The notes beneath the pieces were generated by a model. That model saw only the letters and a list, made by a program, of their open reading frames with translations, was not told where the DNA came from and ran no database searches. The position numbers were made by a program, and so were the translations under genes. From Acidobacteriota bacterium (GTDB lineage: Bacteria; Acidobacteriota; Terriglobia; Bryobacterales; Bryobacteraceae): 64,000 nucleotides of DNA. Positions 16,676-25,468 of this stretch are shown here, piece by piece (position 1 is the first letter of the stretch; each line of letters begins with the position of its first letter). The DNA is taken from assembly GCA_026393985.1 (NCBI GenBank), contig JAPKZB010000006.1:17891-81890 (forward strand), written 5' to 3'.

Positions 16676-17434
16676 GTGAGGATGTTTGTCGCGATTCCCT
16701 TACGTCACCTCGCATTGCAGGCACTGTTATTCAGCTTCGGGGCGAGTCCGGCCGTAGCGGCACCAGAAACGATACGGATCGCTGTCGATAAGGCGGTTGA
16801 AGTCTGGAGATGGCAAAGATATTGGGAAGGAGAGAGCGCACTCGATTTTGCCTTCAGCGCGCCCGCGCCGAAGCGCATCATGTTGTTTTGGGTTAAAGAA
16901 TCCGATTCACTCCCGTTCGCAGTCTGCAAGGAAGACTTGACAATCTGTGCCGTTCCCTGGCAACGGCCATTTTCCCTCGCCGGCTTTGGTCCCTTGGCGG
17001 CGAAGAAACGATTTCTTTCGCAGATATCGCCGATATCAGAGAGCATGGATAACATCCCACTCCGACAGGTGTTGAGTGCCTCTATTCCTAATACTCCCCC
17101 GGCACCGCTGCCCCCACAATCGGTTCGGGAGAAGAGGCGCTTGTCATCGACATCCCTAAAGCTACTGCTAGGACATCTTGGATGTAATGGATCGAACGCC
17201 TGTCGCCGAACCGTACTTATTCCGTACTGCACCAACAGTGATCCAGGCCTGTATGTTTATCTAGGTTGCGGTCAAGGATGTAAGCGGGAGATAAACAGCA
17301 TACAGACTCTCGTTCCTATCCCGGATACAGAGGACTGGTCACTTGGCGCCACGTCCGCCATTTCTTCGCCCCAGGAAGTTCAACGAATGCGCAAGCAGAT
17401 TGAGGCGGCGTTGCAGTTCCGGCTTGATGACTAA
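16676..17434 (+). CDS. Secreted cysteine-containing protein of unknown function
   Basis: GTG 16676 is chosen because AGGAGA (16665-16670) stands 5 nt upstream. It yields 252 residues with a signal peptide ending near FGASPAVAAPET. An alternative ATG lies two codons later. The mature part has no recognised domain. Seven Cys are seen, in pairs such as CKEDLTIC, LGCNGSNAC and LGCGQGC, suggesting disulfides. It starts 20 nt after the RHS C-terminal fragment and shares its lower GC content and different codon choice, so the two may have arrived together. An immunity or accessory role for the RHS tip is only a positional guess. Confidence 0.55.
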   Translation: MRMFVAIPLRHLALQALLFSFGASPAVAAPETIRIAVDKAVEVWRWQRYWEGESALDFAFSAPAPKRIMLFWVKESDSLPFAVCKEDLTICAVPWQRPFSLAGFGPLAAKKRFLSQISPISESMDNIPLRQVLSASIPNTPPAPLPPQSVREKRRLSSTSLKLLLGHLGCNGSNACRRTVLIPYCTNSDPGLYVYLGCGQGCKREINSIQTLVPIPDTEDWSLGATSAISSPQEVQRMRKQIEAALQFRLDD

Positions 17435-17955
17435 TATGGGTCCAGGGACCGGTGCTTCCTCCGCGCCCGCCAGTACATCCGCGACTACCCGGTACATCCC
17501 CGACTACAATGACCGTCTGCCGTTGACCCTCCAGTGCGCACCTACCCACCGCCCGGCCCGTCACCCGTCCAGCCCACACCAAGGAAGACGAGCGCCTCGC
17601 GCCAAAACGCTCGCCTCGCCGCCTTGGGCCAGCCTCGCTTGCCCACCTTGAATGGGTACTCCTCGAACTTGCACGTCGATGACCCCGCCCGGCCAATAGG
17701 CCCAGGTGGACTACCGCATCGGTTCGCCTGTCCCGACCGCCGCGCAATCCCGACACGACGATTCACGACCCATCAAAATTTTTTCCCCCAATAACCACGG
17801 GCCTCCCGCGACACCCCCACCCCGCTTCCCCCCGGCCCCCCTGCCACCATCAAAGCATCCAGGACAGCGTTTCTCCCATGCCCAACCAACAGCCCAATTC
17901 GCCAGCGTCCCTAACGCCAATCACCACGCGGCCGCAGCCAGCCAACCCACCGGCT

Positions 17956-17990
17956 GCGGCCCGGCGGGGTATCGAACCCCGCCGGGCCGC
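17956..17990. repeat. Strong 15-bp GC-rich hairpin
   Basis: A perfect 15-bp stem (17956-17970 with 17976-17990) closes a 5-nt loop ATCGA. There is no T-run on either side, so it is not a typical intrinsic terminator. It may be a cruciform, an RNA structure or a repeat-family remnant. Confidence 0.75.
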
Positions 17991-18023
17991 CGGTTCCACC
18001 CGCCAATCGGAAAAAACCCGTCC

Positions 18024-18044
18024 GCGCGCGCGTCACGCGCGCGC
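18024..18044. repeat. Alternating CG hairpin
   Basis: Nine-nt alternating GC arms (18024-18032 and 18036-18044) flank TCA. Alternating purine-pyrimidine GC tracts can also adopt left-handed DNA. The function is unknown. Confidence 0.65.
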
Positions 18045-18116
18045 AAGGAAGAACCCAGGAAATCGCTCAAAAGAAATCACTTACAAGTTCGGTTCTTTCG
18101 ATTACCGTACCCGGTT

Positions 18117-18166
18117 AGAACCCAACAGAACCCAGGAAGAACCCAAAATCAACCCACCAGAACCCA
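18117..18166 (+). promoter_or_regulatory. Helically phased AGAACCCA direct-repeat array
   Basis: AGAACCCA occurs at 18117, 18127, 18138 and 18159, with the variant TCAACCCA at 18149. The steps are 10, 11, 11 and 10 bp, about one helical turn, so all copies face the same side of the DNA. The array lies directly upstream of TTGACA (18175-18180) and 84 bp before the M14 peptidase ATG. This is the layout of a cooperatively bound activator or repressor site. The binding protein is unknown. Confidence 0.5.
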
Positions 18167-18249
18167 GTTTTGCGTTGACACCGGTCCCAACCGTCTGTCA
18201 CCCTCACCCTATCTGTCAACCGCGACGTTGCCGAACCCCCAAGGAATCC

Positions 18250-21003
18250 ATGCGCCTGTTCTCCCTGTTCGCCGCTTTTGCCCTCGTGGCCATGCCGCTG
18301 GCCGCCCAGAAACTCACGAGCCCCAAGGATCACTACGGCTTCGCCATCGGGGATGACTACCACCTCACCACCTACAAACAAACCGAAGCCTACTTCAAGA
18401 AACTCGCCGCCGAGTCCAATCGCCTGCGCCTCGTCGACATCGGCAAAACCGAAGAAGATCGCACCCAGTACATGATGATCATCTCGGCCCCGGCCAACCT
18501 CGCCAAACTGGCCCGCTACCAGGACATCGCCCGGCGCCTCGCCCGTGCCGAAAATCTCACCGAAGCGGAAGCCCGCGCCCTGGCCGCCGAAGGCAAAGCC
18601 GTCGTCTGGATCGACGGCGGCCTCCATTCCACCGAAACCGTCGGCACCCATCAGCTCATCGAAACCATCTGGCAGTTCGCCAGCCGCAACGACCCCGAAA
18701 CTCTGCGCATCCTCAACGACGTCATCATCCTCTGTACCCACGCCAATCCCGACGGCCACGACCTCATCAGCGAATGGTACATGCGCGAACCCGTCCCCGA
18801 AAAACGCGTCATGACCGGCGCGCCCCGCCTCTATCAAAAGTACGCCGGACACGACAATAATCGCGACTTCTACATGGCCAACCTCCGCGAATCCGTCAAC
18901 ATGAATCGCCAGCTCTTCCTCGAGTGGTTCCCTCAGGTCATGTACAACCACCATCAAACCGGGCCCCTCGGCACCGTCATCTTCGCGCCGCCCTTCCGCG
19001 ACCCCTTCAACTACAACATCGACCCCCTCATCGTTACCTCGCTCGACCTCGTCGGCGCCGCCATGCACTCCCGCTTCGTCCAGGAAGATAAGCCCGGCTC
19101 CACCATGCGCAGCGGCGCCAACTACTCCACCTGGTACAACGGCGGCCTGCGCACCACCACCTACTTCCACAACATGATCGGCCTCCTCACCGAAATCATC
19201 GGCTCCCCCACCCCCATGGACGTCGCCTTCGTCCCCAATCGCCAACTGCCCGCCGGCGACCTCCCCATGCCCATCGCCCCCCAAAAATGGCACTACCGCC
19301 AGTCCATCGACTACTCCATTACCGCTAACCGCGCCGTGCTCGATCTCGCCTCCCGCCAACGCGAACACTTCCTGTTCAACATCTGGAAAATGGGCAAAAA
19401 CTCCATCGACCGCGGCAGCAAAGATAGCTGGACCATGACCCCCAAGCGCATCGAAGCCGTCAAAGCCCTCATCGCCAAAGAGTCCTCCGGACGGCAGGCC
19501 AACGCGCAGTCCGCCCCGGCCCGCTTCTATGAAGCCATGAAGCGCCCCGAACTGCGCGACCCCCGCGGCTACATCATCCCCGCCGATCAGCCCGATTTCC
19601 CTACCGCTGTCAAGTTCATCAACGCGCTCGTCAAAAACGGCATCCAGATTCATAAGGCCACCGCCGCCTTCACCGTCGCGGGCAAAACCTATCCCGCCGG
19701 CTCCTACATCGTCAAGACCGCCCAGGCCTTCCGGCCCCACGTCCTCGACATGTTCGAGCCCCAGGACCATCCCAACGACTTCCGCTACGAAGGCGGCCCG
19801 CCCATCCCCCCGTATGACAACGCCGGCTGGACCCTCGCCTATCAGATGGGCATCCGCTTCCATCGCGTCCTCGACGCCTTCGACGGACCCTTCGCCAAGC
19901 TCCCGTGGGGCGCCCTCGAAAAGCCTCCCGTCGGCAAGGTCGAAGGCGGCGGCGCCGGCTACCTCATCAGCCACAAAGTCAATGACAGCTTCATCCTCAC
20001 CAACCGCTTAATCGCCGCCAAGCAGGAGGTCTTCTGGCTCAAGCAGGGCCTCAAGGACGATCCCCTCCATGGCCCCGGCGCTCTCTATGTGCCGGCCAAC
20101 CCGGCCACGCGGCCGCTCATCGAAAAGGCCGCCGCCGAGTTCGGCTTTAACGCCAAAGCCGTCGCCGCCCGCCCCGCCGGTGAGGCGCTCAAACTGGCGG
20201 CCCCGCGCATCGCCCTCTGGGACCAATACGGCGGCTCCATGCCCTCGGGCTGGGTGCGCTTCCTGCTCGAGCGCTTTGAGTTCCCCTTCGACGTCCTCTA
20301 TCCCCAGGCCATCGACGCGGGCAACCTCCGCCAGAAGTATGACGTCATCCTCTTCGTCGGCGGCGCCATCCCCCGGCCCGCGGGCATGGGGCCGGAAAAT
20401 GGCCGCGGCGCCGGGCGCGCTGCGGAAACCAATCGCGAGGACGTCCCCGCGCAGTTCCAGCCCTGGCTCGGCCGCGTCACCGCCGAGAAATCCGTCCCGC
20501 AGCTCAAAGCCTTCCTGGAGTCCGGCGGCGCCGTCATCACCATCGGCTCGAGTAACTACCTCGCGGCCCATCTCGGCCTCCCCGTCAAGGACGCCATGGT
20601 CGAACGCGGCCGCGACGGCCGCGAACGCTCCCTCCCGCGCGAAAAATACTACGTCCCCGGCAGCGTCCTCGAAGCGAACGTCGATAACTCGCAGCCCGTC
20701 GCCTATGGTCTCGACGACAAAGTCGACGTCTTCTTCAACGATAGCCCCGTCTTCAAGCTCGCTCCGGAAGCCATGGCCCGCGGCGTCAAGCCCGTCGCCT
20801 GGTTCGGCTCCTCGCCCCTGCGCAGCGGCTGGGCCTGGGGCGAAAAGTACCTCGAAGGCGGCGTCGCTGTTGCGGAAGTTCCGGTCGGCGAAGGCAAGCT
20901 GATGATGATGGGCCCGGAAATCACCTTCCGCGCCCAACCCCACGGGACCTATAAACTCCTGTTCAACTCCCTGTTGCTGAGCACCGCCACCCAGCAAAAG
21001 TAA
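18250..21003 (+). CDS. M14-family zinc carboxypeptidase-like secreted protein
   Basis: A 917-residue exported protein. ATG 18250 follows AAGGAA and starts the signal peptide MRLFSLFAAFALVAMPLAAQ; upstream in-frame codons are non-coding in character. The M14 zinc site appears as GGLHSTE (His and Glu ligands near residues 125-128) and the third ligand region VMYNHHQTGP near residue 233, with HDNNRDFYMANLRES between them. The long C-terminal part (residues about 400-917) contains a class-I-amidotransferase-like or beta-rich segment of unclear role. Large M14 proteins of this build are common in Acidobacteriota and probably degrade extracellular peptides. The DUF1549 gene follows after 35 nt. Confidence 0.82.
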   Translation: MRLFSLFAAFALVAMPLAAQKLTSPKDHYGFAIGDDYHLTTYKQTEAYFKKLAAESNRLRLVDIGKTEEDRTQYMMIISAPANLAKLARYQDIARRLARAENLTEAEARALAAEGKAVVWIDGGLHSTETVGTHQLIETIWQFASRNDPETLRILNDVIILCTHANPDGHDLISEWYMREPVPEKRVMTGAPRLYQKYAGHDNNRDFYMANLRESVNMNRQLFLEWFPQVMYNHHQTGPLGTVIFAPPFRDPFNYNIDPLIVTSLDLVGAAMHSRFVQEDKPGSTMRSGANYSTWYNGGLRTTTYFHNMIGLLTEIIGSPTPMDVAFVPNRQLPAGDLPMPIAPQKWHYRQSIDYSITANRAVLDLASRQREHFLFNIWKMGKNSIDRGSKDSWTMTPKRIEAVKALIAKESSGRQANAQSAPARFYEAMKRPELRDPRGYIIPADQPDFPTAVKFINALVKNGIQIHKATAAFTVAGKTYPAGSYIVKTAQAFRPHVLDMFEPQDHPNDFRYEGGPPIPPYDNAGWTLAYQMGIRFHRVLDAFDGPFAKLPWGALEKPPVGKVEGGGAGYLISHKVNDSFILTNRLIAAKQEVFWLKQGLKDDPLHGPGALYVPANPATRPLIEKAAAEFGFNAKAVAARPAGEALKLAAPRIALWDQYGGSMPSGWVRFLLERFEFPFDVLYPQAIDAGNLRQKYDVILFVGGAIPRPAGMGPENGRGAGRAAETNREDVPAQFQPWLGRVTAEKSVPQLKAFLESGGAVITIGSSNYLAAHLGLPVKDAMVERGRDGRERSLPREKYYVPGSVLEANVDNSQPVAYGLDDKVDVFFNDSPVFKLAPEAMARGVKPVAWFGSSPLRSGWAWGEKYLEGGVAVAEVPVGEGKLMMMGPEITFRAQPHGTYKLLFNSLLLSTATQQK

Positions 21004-21038
21004 CCCGCGCGGAGGGTATACGATAGAGGCAGCAAGCT

Positions 21039-24000
21039 ATGTCGAAGAAGTTGCTCCTCTGTCTGCTCCCCGCCGGAGCCGCGTTTTTCTCCTGGGCCCA
21101 GACCGCCGAGCCCCCCATGCAAAAGGTGGACTTCGAGCGCGACGTCCGCCCCATCTTCGAAAAATCCTGCGCGAGCTGCCACGGCCCCCAAGTCCAACTC
21201 GGGGCCCTGCGGCTCGACTCGAAATCCCTGGCCTTCGCCGGTGGCCAAAGCCGCCAAGCCGGCATCGTCCCCGGCAAGCCCGAACAAAGCACCCTCTTCC
21301 AGCGCATCGCCGGAACCACCGACCAGGCCCGCATGCCCATGGGCGGCAAACCCCTCGACGCGGCCGCCATCAATACGATCAAAAACTGGATCGCCCAGGG
21401 CGCTGAATGGCCCGAAGCCGCCAGCGCCAAAGCCGCCGAAATCAAAAAACACTGGGCCTACATCCCGCCCGTCCGGCCCAGCATTCCCCAAAATGCCGGC
21501 CATCCTATCGACTATCTCGTCCGCGCCAAACTCGCCGCCGAAGGCCTCTCCCCTTCGCCCGAGGCCGACCGGACCACTCTGCTCCGGCGCCTCGCGCTCG
21601 ACCTGACCGGCCTGCCGCCCACCCCGGCCGAAGTCGACGCCTTCCTCGCCGACAAAAGCAAAAACGCCTTCGAAAAGCAGGTCGAACGACTCCTCGCCTC
21701 GCCCCATCACGGGGAACGCTGGGGCCGCCACTGGCTCGACGCCGCCCGCTACGCCGACTCCGACGGCTTTGAAAAAGATAAACAACGCTTCGTCTGGTTC
21801 TACCGCGACTGGGTCATCAAAGCCATCAACGAAGACAAACCCTACTCCCAGTTCGTCATCGAGCAGCTCGCCGGCGATCTGCTCCCGAACCCCACGCAAG
21901 ACCAGCTCGTCGCCACCGGCTTCCTCCGTAACTCCATGGTGAACGAAGAAGGCGGCGTCGACCCCGAACAGTTCCGCATGGAAGCCATGTTCGACCGCGT
22001 CGACACCGTCGGCAAGAGCATCCTCGGCGTCACCATCGGCTGCGCCCAGTGCCACAACCACAAATTCGACCCCCTCACCCAGGAGGAGTACTACAAAATC
22101 TTCGCCTTCCTGAACGACTCGGCCGAAGGCAGCGTCAGCGTCTACACCCCCGAGCAGCAGATGCAGCGCGCCGACCTCCTCCGGCGCATCAAGGAAATCG
22201 AAGACGACCTCCAACACAAGAATCCCGACTGGCGCGAGCGCCTGAACGCCTCCGCCAAGCCCCAACTCGCCTGGACGACCCTGACCCCCGCGGTCGAGGA
22301 CATCTCCACCGGCGGCCAGAAGTACCTGCCCAAAGGCGACGGCTCCATGCTCGCCGCCGGCTACGCTCCCACGCGCCATCGCGCCAAAATGGTCGTCAAA
22401 ACCAGCGAGACCGGCCTCCAGGCCATCCGCGTCGAACTGCTCAAAGATCCCAACCTGCCGCACGGCGGCCCCGGGCGGTCCATCGAGGGCACCGGCGCGC
22501 TGACGGAAATCGAACTCGAAGTCGCCCCGCAGGACGCTCCGGACAAGATCGAAAAGATCAAGTTCGTCCGCGCCTCGGCCGACTTCGAAATGGCGCCCAC
22601 CCCGCTCAAACCCATCTACTGGGACAAGACCGACAACTCAAAACGCCTCCTCGGTCCCGTCTCTTACGCAATCGACGGCGACGACAAAACCGCCTGGGGC
22701 ATCGACGCCGGCCCCGGCCGCCGGAATCAACCCCGGCAGGCCGTCTTCATCACCGAAAAGCCCTTTGGCTACCCCCAGGGCACCATCCTGAACATCTACC
22801 TCAAGCAGAACCACGGAGGCTGGAACAGCGACGATAATCAGAACAACAATCTGGGACGCATGCGCCTGTCCGTCTCTACCGCCGCCGACGCCGTCGCGCA
22901 GGGGCCGCTCCACTTCTCCACCTGGCGGCGCACCGTCCCCGAGTGGAAAGAGCAAAACGAAGCCATAGAGGCGCTATGGAAGCAGCACCCGGAGCCGACC
23001 TCGCAACTGGTCCTCGGCCGGGCCGAAACCATGCGCGACACCAAGCTCCTCCTGCGCGGCGACTTTCTCAAACCCGGCAAAGCCGTCCAACCCGGCGTGC
23101 CTGCCTTCCTGAACCCGCTCCCGCCCGGCGCTGAACCCAGCCGCCTGACCTTCGCCAAATGGCTCGTCGATCGCCAGTCGCCCACTACTGCCCGCGCCTT
23201 CGTCAACCGCGTCTGGCAGGCCTACTTCGGCCAGGGCCTCGTCACCACGCCCGAAGACCTCGGCAAACAAAGCGACGCTCCGTCCAATCCGGAGCTGCTC
23301 GACTACCTCGCCGTCGAGTTCATGGACTCCGGCTGGAGCATGAAGAAGCTGCACCGCCTGATCGTGTCGAGCGCCACCTACAAGCAAAACTCGAAGGCAA
23401 CGCCGGAACTGCTCTCGAAAGATCAATTTAACAAGTGGTTAGCCCGCGGGCCCCGCCTCCGCGTCGAAGGCGAAGTGGTTCGCGACATCACGCTCGCCGC
23501 CGCCGGCCTGCTCAATCCAAAGATCGGCGGCCCGGCCGTCTATCCCGCCGCGCCCGAGTTCCTCTTTCTGCCGCCCAACTCCTACGGGCCCAAGATCTGG
23601 AAGGAGGAGAAGGGCGAGGACCGGTACCGCCGGGCGGTGTACACGCACCGCTACCGCTCGGTGCCCTATCCGATGCTCTCGAACTTCGATACCCCGAACG
23701 GCGACGTCGCCTGCGTGCGCCGCTCCCGTTCGAACACCCCGCTGCAGGCGCTCACGGCGCTGAACGAACCGATGTTTCTTGAAGCCGCCCGCGCGCTCGC
23801 GCTGAAGACGCTGCGCGAAGGCGGCAAATCCGACGCCCAGCGCGTCGAGTTTGCCTTCCGCCGCGTGGCGGCGCGCAAGCCGGCGCCGGAGGAGCGGACG
23901 ATTCTGCTCGCGCTGCTCGAAAAACAGACGCAGCGCTTCACCAGCGGCAGCCTGAACCCGAAGGACCTGCTCGGCGGCGACCCGCCCGCCGGCGTCGCCC

Positions 24001-24074
24001 CGGCCACCGCCGCGGGTTGGACCGCCGTGGCCCGGGTTCTTCTCAACCTCGACGAAACCATCACGAAGGAATAA
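21039..24074 (+). CDS. PSCyt1 cytochrome + DUF1549/DUF1553 protein
   Basis: A 1011-residue exported protein with a signal peptide (MSKKLLLCLLPAGAAFFSWA). A planctomycete-type cytochrome c domain follows with haem motif CASCH near residues 44-48. DUF1549 begins near IDYLVRAKLAAEGLSPSPEA and contains GERWGRHWLDAARYADSDG and a second haem-like CAQCHNHKFDP near residues 331-335. DUF1553 occupies the C-terminal third (RLTFAKWLVDRQSPTTARAF, then SNTPLQALTALNEP). Such proteins occur next to DUF1501 genes in Planctomycetes, Verrucomicrobia and Solibacteres, where a role in complex-carbohydrate or sulfated-glycan use is suspected but not proven. The DUF1501 gene follows after 3 nt. Confidence 0.9.
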   Translation: MSKKLLLCLLPAGAAFFSWAQTAEPPMQKVDFERDVRPIFEKSCASCHGPQVQLGALRLDSKSLAFAGGQSRQAGIVPGKPEQSTLFQRIAGTTDQARMPMGGKPLDAAAINTIKNWIAQGAEWPEAASAKAAEIKKHWAYIPPVRPSIPQNAGHPIDYLVRAKLAAEGLSPSPEADRTTLLRRLALDLTGLPPTPAEVDAFLADKSKNAFEKQVERLLASPHHGERWGRHWLDAARYADSDGFEKDKQRFVWFYRDWVIKAINEDKPYSQFVIEQLAGDLLPNPTQDQLVATGFLRNSMVNEEGGVDPEQFRMEAMFDRVDTVGKSILGVTIGCAQCHNHKFDPLTQEEYYKIFAFLNDSAEGSVSVYTPEQQMQRADLLRRIKEIEDDLQHKNPDWRERLNASAKPQLAWTTLTPAVEDISTGGQKYLPKGDGSMLAAGYAPTRHRAKMVVKTSETGLQAIRVELLKDPNLPHGGPGRSIEGTGALTEIELEVAPQDAPDKIEKIKFVRASADFEMAPTPLKPIYWDKTDNSKRLLGPVSYAIDGDDKTAWGIDAGPGRRNQPRQAVFITEKPFGYPQGTILNIYLKQNHGGWNSDDNQNNNLGRMRLSVSTAADAVAQGPLHFSTWRRTVPEWKEQNEAIEALWKQHPEPTSQLVLGRAETMRDTKLLLRGDFLKPGKAVQPGVPAFLNPLPPGAEPSRLTFAKWLVDRQSPTTARAFVNRVWQAYFGQGLVTTPEDLGKQSDAPSNPELLDYLAVEFMDSGWSMKKLHRLIVSSATYKQNSKATPELLSKDQFNKWLARGPRLRVEGEVVRDITLAAAGLLNPKIGGPAVYPAAPEFLFLPPNSYGPKIWKEEKGEDRYRRAVYTHRYRSVPYPMLSNFDTPNGDVACVRRSRSNTPLQALTALNEPMFLEAARALALKTLREGGKSDAQRVEFAFRRVAARKPAPEERTILLALLEKQTQRFTSGSLNPKDLLGGDPPAGVAPATAAGWTAVARVLLNLDETITKE

Positions 24075-24077
24075 ATC

Positions 24078-25436
<1,359 letters not shown>

Positions 25437-25468
25437 CCGGAATCTCGCATTTTTCGCGTAGGATTAGT

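Larger units (their letters stand above)
17435..18249. other. 815-bp gene-free region with hairpins and phased repeats
   Basis: No ORF here has convincing coding character. The C-rich part (17440-17900) shows nothing clear. From 17956 there are two strong hairpins, then a helically phased AGAACCCA array, then TTGACA (18175-18180) and two CTGTCA copies (18195-18200, 18213-18218) before the M14 peptidase ATG at 18250. It looks like the regulatory region of the peptidase gene plus relic sequence. Confidence 0.6.

Noticed and set aside
17440-17520. Transposase-like fragment (RARQYIRDYP)
   Set aside because: Only about ten residues suggest a transposase end, with no surrounding frame, terminal repeats or target duplication.
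18175-18180. TTGACA as a confirmed -35 of the M14 gene
   Set aside because: No acceptable -10 was found at 16-18 nt spacing, so no full promoter is claimed.
25437-25468. Replication origin at the skew switch
   Set aside because: The short gap has no DnaA-box-like repeats, no AT-rich unwinding region and no dnaA, dnaN or parAB genes nearby. Only the composition change supports it, and an inversion explains that too.
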